Shown here: piece after piece, positions 43,406 through 49,209 of the stretch
Layout of the letters: every line of letters starts with the position of its first letter
Numbering within the stretch: position 1 is the stretch's first letter
Virus record (IMG/VR): IMGVR_UViG_3300010430_000004
Coordinates: 1-64,000 of that record
DNA length: 64,000 nucleotides
From: a virus
Strand: one strand, 5' to 3'
The notes under the pieces: generated by a model
What the model saw: the letters and a program-made list of their open reading frames with translations, nothing else
Told to the model about the DNA's origin: nothing
Databases searched by the model: none
Position numbers and translations under genes: made by a program

Positions 43406-43693
43406 TCAGTCAATGTCAAGGTTGCGTTGTTCAATGTCATCATGGTAATCTCCAGCCATCAGCCACAACACCTTGATCTGTAAGTCAGCCTCATCCATGT
43501 CAGTTAGCTCATCCAGCGTCCACGCTCCAGTGTCTCTCAAATACTCTACCATCAACGGTCTCTCGGGAAAGTCCACCTTTTCAGAGTAGTCAACACAGTC
43601 TTGGTAACAATCACCTGCATGGTAACAAGCCTCTAATGCTTCAATGCTGATCTCCATTTCAAAGTAACTAGTCGTCATTATTATAGTTTCCAC
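43406..43693 (-). CDS. Acidic hypothetical protein
   Basis: 95 aa, acidic. The GTG at 43693 has GGAG 6-7 nt upstream and is preferred to the ATG five codons later. Unknown. Confidence 0.6.
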   Translation of the reverse strand: METIIMTTSYFEMEISIEALEACYHAGDCYQDCVDYSEKVDFPERPLMVEYLRDTGAWTLDELTDMDEADLQIKVLWLMAGDYHDDIEQRNLDID

Positions 43694-43745
43694 AAATCTC
43701 TCCTATCTATTTAGTATTGCTCAAGAATCGCACGTTCTCTTGGTC

Positions 43746-43934
43746 TCACAGATGATTCTCAAAATCGCTAGTCACTAGGTTCAACATTTCTATCAAGGTT
43801 TCTGTGTCATAGATCACTCCACGATCAATGGCACGAATAATAGCAGCATTATCAGCTACCACTTTTTCTTCAGTGCTATGGCACACAATCAAATTGGCTA
43901 GTTGTCTGATTGCTTTTCTTAAAACGTTGTTCAT
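43746..43934 (-). CDS. Small hypothetical protein
   Basis: 62 aa, helical, ATG overlaps the upstream stop by 1 nt (TAATG). Unknown. Confidence 0.6.
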   Translation of the reverse strand: MNNVLRKAIRQLANLIVCHSTEEKVVADNAAIIRAIDRGVIYDTETLIEMLNLVTSDFENHL

Positions 43935-44215
43935 TATCCTTCTCCTAGCAGTTCAGCTACAGTGCTCATAAAGTCTACTGGAACTGTGATTTCGATACTG
44001 TCTATTTCACAAAAATCTAACTCAAGAAAGTCACCATTGTCACTCTCAACGTCACTAACCTCTACTACGTGTCCACCTATAGAGGTCATTGGGTATTTCA
44101 TGCCTTTAGACAAAGCAGTGGCATCTGGACAAAGATCTTCACTCCATAGATAGTCGATAACGTTTTCTATTCTATTCATTCCAATCTCTTCTAGTGTCAT
44201 TCTTAGTGTAATCAT
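43934..44215 (-). CDS. Acidic hypothetical protein, first gene of leftward arm
   Basis: 93 aa, acidic (DVESDNGDFLELDFCEID). TAAGGAGCACTG precedes the ATG. It is the first gene left of the divergence region, behind the outermost two-operator promoter, so probably among the earliest expressed. Confidence 0.6.
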   Translation of the reverse strand: MITLRMTLEEIGMNRIENVIDYLWSEDLCPDATALSKGMKYPMTSIGGHVVEVSDVESDNGDFLELDFCEIDSIEITVPVDFMSTVAELLGEG

Positions 44216-44235
44216 CAGTGCTCCTTAGTTAATTT

Positions 44236-44314
44236 CTTATCGGTCAACTACTAAAAAACTTATGACTCATTTTGAGAAAGTTGCAAAAAATATAAAAAAC
44301 TTTCTCGAAATGAG
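44236..44314 (-). promoter_or_regulatory. Two-operator promoter with sigma-28-like elements
   Basis: Minus strand: outer CTCATTTCGAG (44314-44304), TTGCAA, inner CTCAAAATGAG (44276-44266), then ATAAGTTT, 11 bp, ACCGATAA. Start point of the leftward arm. Confidence 0.72.
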
Positions 44315-45230
44315 TCGTGACTGATCGGGACAAGAATAGCGTCCTGATACGTCCTGATTAGGTCTATAGGGTATTACATAGCCACCTATATGCCTCTTAG
44401 AGGCAGACCTACGTGGCTAGAATAGGGGCATGAAACTATATGATTTTGCAACAGATTCGGGTATATACGCGCAGTTGCTGAGAGCTGTTAAGAGTGTGCT
44501 ACTATGGGGTTTGGAGCGCCCCATTGCGAACAGCCCCAACTGCCCAGAAAAACTGACAGTGGCCCATACAGGCAGACAGACAGCCAATCAAACAATGACC
44601 CTATCATACAGCCACCTAACAGACAGCCACCCAGTTAGCTATGGCAAAATGCTAGAAATTTGTATAATTTCGCGTATTTATAAAAATTTTGTGTGTGTTT
44701 TTTCCAGAAAAAGTTGCAGAGCTTGAGAAGCGTGAAAAATGTCGCCTAACTTATCGAAATCATTACAGATCTATTTTGTTTTGCCTATTTACGCGTAGGT
44801 TTTGCCCTAGAGGGAGCATGAGTTTTGTACGTGGCTCTGATAAAGTGGCTGATTGGAGTCGGCTAGTTGTGTCGCCTTTGTTGCCTGTCTGTTGTGGTCG
44901 TCTCTTTGTTGTGGCCTATAAGAAAAGCCTAGAGTCAAAGGCCCCTTGCTAGCTGTGGTAAGGGTTCAACCTTCTTTTCCATGCAGAGAAAAGGCCCCTG
45001 GGGGGTTGTCTGAGCTTTCCACCACTGACGAGGGACCCGTTGGATCCTTCTGACACAGTGGTTCGCCTCATGCAGTGTAACCATGAAAGTCCAGAAAAAT
45101 AGGTACCCCCTTACCATAGAAAACGGAAAAGGGTACCTCAAGGAATCCTGCAAAAAAGGAATCCTATACTGGAGTCCCGATACTAAAGTAGTGGACCATG
45201 GAGTCCCCAACCCTCTTAAAAGGAGAACAC
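44315..45230. other. Long GC-richer non-coding divergence region
   Basis: About 0.9 kb with no convincing gene between the leftward and rightward arms. It holds a 7+5 bp nested hairpin (TAGCCAC 44379-44385 / GTGGCTA 44413-44419 around GCCTC/GAGGC), repeated CAGACAGCCA-like and ACAGCCACC blocks (about 44570-44640), a direct repeat AAAGGCCCCT (44937, 44990), a stem ACCACTG/CAGTGGT (45021-45062) and a stem GGTACCC/GGGTACC (45102-45137). Structured RNA or an origin is possible. Confidence 0.5.
45178..45190 (+). promoter_or_regulatory. Motif B promoter-like element
   Basis: CGATACTAAAGTA, between two GGAGTCC copies, 40 bp before the first gene of the rightward arm. Confidence 0.45.
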
Positions 45231-45581
45231 ATGAAAGCCAGTATCGAAGGTACTATCAGAAATAATGGTAAAACTACCAGCCTAATATTCAAACTCTTAT
45301 CAATGGCAATGGCCAACCCTGGAACCCCTCAAAACATATTTACTGAAAGTGACGTTTATGCGAGAAATAAGGGAATGTTGAATCATGCTAAAAGAATCAT
45401 AAATACCCTAAACCTAGACATAGAAGTAGATCTAGTCAAAACCAACGATCCTGACGGTCGCCTAGCACTAGTCATGACTTCACGGTACTATGGCAAGTTC
45501 CAAGCAGAAAGTGGAATGTTCGATATCAAAGGTTACATGGAAGATGGCAAGCCTATTCTTGGCAAGTTTACCAAGTTCTAA
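45231..45581 (+). CDS. Hypothetical protein, first gene of the RNA-rich arm
   Basis: 116 aa from ATG 45231 behind AAAAGGAGAACAC. Alpha/beta, basic. It reads MKASIEGTIRNNGKTTSLIFKLL at the start; no domain is recognised. Confidence 0.65.
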   Translation: MKASIEGTIRNNGKTTSLIFKLLSMAMANPGTPQNIFTESDVYARNKGMLNHAKRIINTLNLDIEVDLVKTNDPDGRLALVMTSRYYGKFQAESGMFDIKGYMEDGKPILGKFTKF

Positions 45582-45586
45582 ATTCA

Positions 45587-45599
45587 CGATACTAGTAAA
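45587..45599 (+). promoter_or_regulatory. Motif B element before structured RNA
   Basis: CGATACTAGTAAA directly before the GCTGGG helix of the structured element at 45601. Confidence 0.45.
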
Positions 45600-45600
45600 C

Positions 45601-45777
45601 GCTGGGCAAACCATTTGTGCTCGACAGAGTATTGCTTTCGGCTAAATAGCGATAGATACGGAAAGCTCATAGAGGATAAGACCCTTGATTATTGAATAGT
45701 GTACTCTAATGGTCCCTTACGCATTATCTGTCTGTTCTGGATAGTGGTAATTACTGAGTAACCCAGCACTTTTTTTG
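45601..45777 (+). ncRNA. Structured RNA element closed by a 6-bp helix
   Basis: GCTGGG (45601-45606) pairs with CCCAGC (45762-45767) across about 155 nt, followed by seven T. Inner hairpins include ATTGCT/AGCGAT and TTATC/GATAG. It fills the gap between two small genes; no known RNA family is recognised. Confidence 0.45.
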
Positions 45778-45785
45778 GAGAATAT

Positions 45786-45995
45786 ATGAGAACAAAAATA
45801 AAACATAAATTATTGTTAGAAGTTGAAATAGAGTGCCCTCTTGATAGTGATCACCCTGAACTTCATATAACAAAAGAAGAAGTTGCCGAATCATTGCTTG
45901 GTTCGGGTACTTATGCGGTTTGTGGAGACAATCCTAAAAAATATACAGCATTTATGTCTATCAAAAAAGTAACAGAAATAGATAAAGAATCATAA
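45786..45995 (+). CDS. Small hypothetical protein
   Basis: 69 aa, TTGGAG upstream of the ATG, stop overlaps the next ATG (TAATG). Unknown. Confidence 0.6.
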   Translation: MRTKIKHKLLLEVEIECPLDSDHPELHITKEEVAESLLGSGTYAVCGDNPKKYTAFMSIKKVTEIDKES

Positions 45996-46207
45996 TGGCT
46001 ATTAGAAAGCTGTTTAATTGGATGAATCAATACTACGTTCCAGGCTGTAGTGGAAAATGGAGCCATGATTGTCCTGTATGTAAAAAGCCAGATATGATGG
46101 GCACTGCTAGTTGGGACTATGATAAAAAGGATTATTACATAACTGAACATTGCAAATGTGGATATGTTTACCGAGGCATGAGAAAAGACAAGGATGATAA
46201 TGAGTAA
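45995..46207 (+). CDS. Small zinc-ribbon protein
   Basis: 70 aa. CPVC and CKC motifs about 30 residues apart (DCPVCKK ... EHCKCGYVYRG) suggest one zinc ribbon. Translationally coupled to both neighbours. Confidence 0.65.
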   Translation: MAIRKLFNWMNQYYVPGCSGKWSHDCPVCKKPDMMGTASWDYDKKDYYITEHCKCGYVYRGMRKDKDDNE

Positions 46208-46433
46208 GCTTTCAGATATGATTAGAAAAGGTGAAAGATATGGCATTCAAGCCTGTAATCGTTGCGATTACCCTTCTCTGGTCAGAGCTAATACTTGTGC
46301 TGCTTGTGGATCATGGGATATTGAAGCCAACTTCTATGGAACTACTCAATACAAAAAGCATTTAGATGAAGATCCAATAGTGAGACAAAAAGCCAATGCC
46401 ATTAAATGGCTAAGAACTAGAACACTGAAATGA
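46200..46433 (+). CDS. Small zinc-ribbon protein
   Basis: 77 aa from ATG 46200 (AAGGA upstream). CNRCDYP and CAACGSWD form a four-Cys ribbon like those of ribosomal L37Ae or nucleic-acid-binding proteins. Second of two adjacent zinc-ribbon genes. Confidence 0.65.
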   Translation: MSKLSDMIRKGERYGIQACNRCDYPSLVRANTCAACGSWDIEANFYGTTQYKKHLDEDPIVRQKANAIKWLRTRTLK

Positions 46434-46437
46434 ATAT

Positions 46438-46460
46438 TCATGGGCGTGGAGTCCATGAAA
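46438..46460 (+). other. Hairpin before ribosome binding site
   Basis: TTCATGG pairs with CCATGAA around the 9-nt loop GCGTGGAGT, about 25 nt before the GGAGG of the next gene. Confidence 0.5.
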
Positions 46461-46485
46461 CAATTAAACAACCGTGGAGGTTAAT

Positions 46486-46911
46486 ATGCAAGCAGATGAC
46501 GCTATCAAGTTATCAAACAAAGCCAAAGAATTATACGATAAAATACTAGATCTATCACTTGTAGATTTTTTGAAAAGAATAGATAAAGATGTTTCGTCCA
46601 ATGCAAATAGGGGTTTTACTAGTTGTATGGTTGATTTGTCTTTTTTGATAAATAATACTAGTATTCTTTTTGAAGCTCTCCAGCCGCTAAACAACCCTAG
46701 CGAGCGAGATGCTATTATGAATAAACTCAAAAAGAGAGTAAAAGACAAATTACCTGTAGGGTGGAGTAGCGATTTTCTAATGACTCCTGGATTTAGGAAA
46801 TTAAAGAAAAACCTGGAACAACACTACAAAGAGTCTGGATTTCAAGTATCTAATGATTATAACAATCCACATACCAAATTTTTAATTAAGTGGCAGAAAC
46901 AGGAACCTTGA
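46486..46911 (+). CDS. Hypothetical helical protein
   Basis: 141 aa from ATG 46486 behind GTGGAGGTTAAT. Predicted helical N-terminus, basic C-terminus. Unknown. Confidence 0.6.
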   Translation: MQADDAIKLSNKAKELYDKILDLSLVDFLKRIDKDVSSNANRGFTSCMVDLSFLINNTSILFEALQPLNNPSERDAIMNKLKKRVKDKLPVGWSSDFLMTPGFRKLKKNLEQHYKESGFQVSNDYNNPHTKFLIKWQKQEP

Positions 46912-46921
46912 TATTTATCTT
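46909..46921 (+). promoter_or_regulatory. Motif B variant before structured RNA
   Basis: TGATATTTATCTT at the stop codon of the previous gene and the start of the 370-nt structured gap. Confidence 0.4.
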
Positions 46922-47281
46922 TGTAGTTGGGAGCTAAGTATCAACGCACTCCAAACCATACATTTTGAATATGTAGCTACTGTGTGTTGGTCGTTGAGAA
47001 GACCAGTGACCCATCTAAACAAAAGTCTCTCATGTACGGTTTGGTCCGTTTAATGATCCGTTTCAACGCACAGGACGCATGGTTATTTTATGATATTAAA
47101 GAATTGAACATTGAAAGCGTGGGTCACTCAGGGTAGCTGACATAGTGACATCTGGCTGTCCACCTTTTTACGCCTGATGAGGATTACCGAAACATAGAAA
47201 TATGTCGCGTGGAGTCTCCCCAGGACAGGAATAACTGGAGACCTAGGCTACCCACTCTTTGAATGTTCAATTAGAGGAATT
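46922..47281 (+). ncRNA. Structured RNA gap containing a hammerhead ribozyme
   Basis: About 360 nt without a gene. The first half has hairpins GGAG/CTCC (from 46930) and TGGTC/GACCA (about 46988-47007). The second half is enclosed by a near-perfect helix of about 21 bp, 47104-47124 with 47250-47270 (TTGAACATT/AATGTTCAA, AAAG/CTTT, GTGGGT/ACCCAC). Inside lie the stem GTCACT/AGTGAC and the hammerhead at 47156-47228. Confidence 0.6.
47156..47228 (+). ncRNA. Type I hammerhead self-cleaving ribozyme
   Basis: The core is complete: CTGATGA (47174-47180), short stem II GG-ATTA-CC, GAAA (47189-47192), stem III ACATA/TATGT capped by GAAA, then GTC with predicted cleavage after C47206. Stem I is ACGC (47170-47173)/GCGT (47207-47210), an internal loop, and CTGTCC (47156-47161)/GGACAG (47223-47228). 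Stem II has only 2 bp, which may lower activity. Cleavage would free a 5'-OH leader about 75 nt before the next gene. Confidence 0.8.
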
Positions 47282-47596
47282 ATGGATAAAGACTTTCTTG
47301 AACAGCTACAATTAATCATTTTTAATAAGGTTCGTCTAGAACCAGTAGGTTATACAGTCAAAATTTTGATGCCCTCTTCAATGTACGACCAGTGTATTGA
47401 CCATTTCACTGCACTGGGTATAAAACCGTATATAGGAAAATTGGAACTGTCTGGACAAAGCGGCCCCCATTATAGTTATGTAGTTTTGATAAATCCAGAC
47501 GCTGATGAAGTGGACCAACACGCAGTATCTGAAGCTGTAATGATTCCAGCTAAACTGGACGGTTTGGGTCCTATACTAGAATACGTCCATATCTAA
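47282..47596 (+). CDS. Hypothetical protein downstream of hammerhead
   Basis: 104 aa, AGAGGAATT before the ATG. Alpha/beta, no motif. Its message would be the 3' product of hammerhead cleavage. Confidence 0.6.
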   Translation: MDKDFLEQLQLIIFNKVRLEPVGYTVKILMPSSMYDQCIDHFTALGIKPYIGKLELSGQSGPHYSYVVLINPDADEVDQHAVSEAVMIPAKLDGLGPILEYVHI

Positions 47597-47599
47597 TTT

Positions 47600-47614
47600 C
47601 GATATTAATATTTA
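47600..47614 (+). promoter_or_regulatory. Motif B element before structured RNA
   Basis: CGATATTAATATTTA, ending 2 nt before the three-way-junction RNA at 47617. Confidence 0.5.
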
Positions 47615-47616
47615 TT

Positions 47617-47681
47617 CAAGGCATCCTAGAGTCGCGATAGGATGGTGGGAGTAAACCGCACGAAAGGCCCACTTCACCTTG
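47617..47681 (+). ncRNA. Compact three-way-junction RNA
   Basis: P1 CAAGG/CCTTG (47617-47621/47677-47681), P2 CATCCT/AGGATG (47622-47627/47639-47644), P3 GTGGG/CCCAC (47645-47649/47668-47672). There are no unpaired bases between P1, P2 and P3 and 4 nt before P1 closes. It ends about 10 nt before the GGAG of the next gene. No known family. Confidence 0.6.
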
Positions 47682-47697
47682 GATGTTTGGAGAATAT

Positions 47698-47901
47698 ATG
47701 ACAAAATATAAAAACATTTCTATTAGAATTCCAGCACATACAACCAACAATGGCAAAATCATAGGTTTATATTTTAATTTTCCTACCAAGTTTCATATAG
47801 AAAAAACAAAACTGCCATCTTCTACCAGATATATACTAGACCTAGCTATTCTTGGTTTTGGAATTTATATAAATATTGTCAGAGGTCTTGATGCCACATA
47901 A
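47698..47901 (+). CDS. Small hypothetical protein
   Basis: 67 aa from ATG 47698 (TTTGGAG upstream). Beta-rich with a hydrophobic C-terminus. Overlaps the next gene by 11 nt. Confidence 0.6.
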   Translation: MTKYKNISIRIPAHTTNNGKIIGLYFNFPTKFHIEKTKLPSSTRYILDLAILGFGIYINIVRGLDAT

Positions 47902-48136
47902 AAATTATACTTGTTGTGACAGGAATATTTGTGAATGTGGAGAAAAAGAACACCGTACTCATGGCAGTCAAAAAGTAAAAATTGACATTAGAGAAGCGAC
48001 TAAAAAAATTGAATTAGCTTTCCATATAGAACAAAAATACCCCCAATTATCTCTTATAGAAATTAACAGAATAGTGGCAGGAATCCTAAAAGGCAATGTT
48101 CAGCTTTTAGATAAAAAGTCTGATATTAAAAAATAA
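47891..48136 (+). CDS. Small Cys/His-rich protein
   Basis: 81 aa from ATG 47891 (AGAGG upstream). N-terminal CCDRNICECGEKEHRTH could bind zinc; the rest is helical. Confidence 0.6.
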   Translation: MPHKNYTCCDRNICECGEKEHRTHGSQKVKIDIREATKKIELAFHIEQKYPQLSLIEINRIVAGILKGNVQLLDKKSDIKK

Positions 48137-48209
48137 GTAGTAACTCAAGAGTAGAGTGCCATACCGAAAGAAGTATGAGGTGTGTCAGGTGCGAGTCCGG
48201 CCTACTTAG
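48134..48209 (+). ncRNA. tRNA-like structure (degenerate)
   Basis: Acceptor-type stem TAAGTAG (48134-48140)/CTACTTA (48202-48208) with discriminator G, D-arm ACTC/GAGT, anticodon-type arm CATAC/GTATG with an 8-nt loop CGAAAGAA, and a T-arm-like GCGAGTCC with a bulged stem. There is no U33 and the loop is too long, so it is probably a tRNA mimic or decayed tRNA. It starts at the stop codon of the previous gene. Confidence 0.55.
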
Positions 48210-48302
48210 ATGTTATCGTCGGGTGATTCAGAAATGAATCAAGGGAAGCAAGATAATCAGCTCAGTCTCTGTAGACACTAAACTCAGGGTTCTTGTAACA
48301 TC
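48209..48302 (+). ncRNA. Second structured RNA with 7-bp closing helix
   Basis: GATGTTA (48209-48215) pairs with TAACATC (48296-48302). Inside are hairpins TGATTC/GAATCA (about 48223-48241) and GTCT/AGAC (about 48265-48276). Tandem with the tRNA-like fold; tRNA-sized, but no T-loop. Confidence 0.45.
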
Positions 48303-48314
48303 GTTTTAAATTTA

Positions 48315-48345
48315 ACACCGAAACTAGTCCGGTGTAATTGACTAG
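48315..48345 (+). promoter_or_regulatory. H-type pseudoknot before a ribosome binding site
   Basis: Stem 1 ACACCG (48315-48320)/CGGTGT (48330-48335); stem 2 CTAGTC (48324-48329)/GACTAG (48340-48345); loops AAA, none and AATT. All 12 pairs are Watson-Crick. AAGGAG of the next gene lies 8 nt downstream, so it probably controls translation. Confidence 0.75.
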
Positions 48346-48364
48346 CCCAGATAAGGAGAAAATT

Positions 48365-48745
48365 ATGGCAGCGCCATTTATAATCAAATATGGTATAGAT
48401 GATTCCAATGGAACTCTTGGAGTTATAGAAACTAAAAAATCCAGAAAAGGAAATTATTACGAAAGAATCAATATTGGTTCTGGATGGGAATATAATCACC
48501 ACTACGAAAAAGATAAGGTATTTATTAACGATGGTTATCAATATGCTTATGCTGCCATAGTTGATTGGCTTTTAGGCAGAGATGATGAAATAGTTTATGA
48601 TCTTGATCTTAACACTGCTCCACCATTTCTTAAGGTTGAAAAAAGTAGTTGTTTTGTATATATCTCAGTAATAGACTTTGATGGTTTTGATATTGATGAA
48701 TTTCACAAATGGACAGAAAACAAAGTAATGGTAAGAGTTTGGTAA
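48365..48745 (+). CDS. Hypothetical protein under pseudoknot leader
   Basis: 126 aa from ATG 48365, chosen for ATAAGGAGAAAATT upstream. Beta-rich, many aromatic residues. Its leader carries the pseudoknot at 48315-48345. Unknown function. Confidence 0.6.
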   Translation: MAAPFIIKYGIDDSNGTLGVIETKKSRKGNYYERINIGSGWEYNHHYEKDKVFINDGYQYAYAAIVDWLLGRDDEIVYDLDLNTAPPFLKVEKSSCFVYISVIDFDGFDIDEFHKWTENKVMVRVW

Positions 48746-48758
48746 CGATATTAATAAA
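48746..48758 (+). promoter_or_regulatory. Motif B element before structured RNA
   Basis: CGATATTAATAAA directly after the stop codon, 20 bp before a second pseudoknot. Confidence 0.5.
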
Positions 48759-48777
48759 CGGATATGCAGTCCACCGC

Positions 48778-48824
48778 GTATGATGCGTAGCTGGTCTTCT
48801 TTAAAGAATCATACTCTTGCCAGC
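48778..48824 (+). promoter_or_regulatory. Second pseudoknot leader
   Basis: GTATGAT (48778-48784) pairs with ATCATAC (48808-48814), and GCTGG (48790-48794) with CCAGC (48820-48824) in crossing order. A TTCTTTAAAGAA hairpin sits in the middle loop. AGGAG follows about 10 nt later. Confidence 0.6.
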
Positions 48825-48842
48825 GATTTTTTAGGAGAATTT

Positions 48843-49097
48843 ATGGAATTTTGGGTAACTCTTATTGGAGTACATAATTTACACGTAGATGGAGTAAAAG
48901 AAGCATTAGAAGCTAACTGTACTCATGTATTGAATGATTATTATATTTTTGAAGGTTCTCTTGAATATCTTGAAAATCATTACGGAGTAGAATTTTCTAG
49001 TCTTGGCGAAGGTGCGGTTCCATCTCTAGGAGATATGGATCAAGGTGCTCTTATTCATCTTTGCTTTGAAGTTTTTGGAATAGATGTGACTATATGA
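48843..49097 (+). CDS. Small acidic hypothetical protein
   Basis: 84 aa from ATG 48843 (TAGGAGAATTT upstream). Longer upstream frames run through the pseudoknot and are rejected. Acidic, unknown function. Confidence 0.6.
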   Translation: MEFWVTLIGVHNLHVDGVKEALEANCTHVLNDYYIFEGSLEYLENHYGVEFSSLGEGAVPSLGDMDQGALIHLCFEVFGIDVTI

Positions 49098-49201
49098 GTG
49101 CTTCCCTTTTTATTTTTATACTAGCAGTGATTGTACCACACGAAGCAGACACTATTGTTTGGTTTGCTTGGTTCATTTCACTTTTTATTGATTTTGAGTA
49201 G
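49094..49201 (+). CDS. Tiny membrane protein (35 aa)
   Basis: ATG at 49094 overlaps the stop of the previous gene (ATGA) and TAG at 49199 lies next to the GGAG of the Tat-type gene. Two hydrophobic stretches (LFIFILAVIV, IVWFAWFISLFI). Confidence 0.55.
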   Translation: MSASLFIFILAVIVPHEADTIVWFAWFISLFIDFE

Positions 49202-49209
49202 GAGAATTT

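Noticed and set aside
44430-44952. Two overlapping plus-strand frames (98 and 87 aa) in the divergence region
   Set aside because: No ribosome binding site, unusual composition (runs of Thr/Ser/Pro and Cys) and overlap with repeats and hairpins; they look like chance open frames in GC-richer DNA.
44914-44979. Possible tRNA around GGTAAGGGTTCAACCTT
   Set aside because: A T-arm-like hairpin and a 6-bp acceptor-like pairing can be drawn, but D- and anticodon arms do not fit.
45025-45060. CTGACGAGGG as a second hammerhead core
   Set aside because: The CTGANGA half is present, but the GAAA strand and a stem III/cleavage triplet are missing; the pairing ACCACTG/CAGTGGT explains the region instead.
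44935-45210. Minus-strand 91-aa frame
   Set aside because: No Shine-Dalgarno, antisense to the leader of the rightward arm, and composition unlike other genes here.
48780-48842. N-terminal extension of the 48843 gene
   Set aside because: The extra codons run through the pseudoknot stems, and the strong AGGAG fits ATG 48843.
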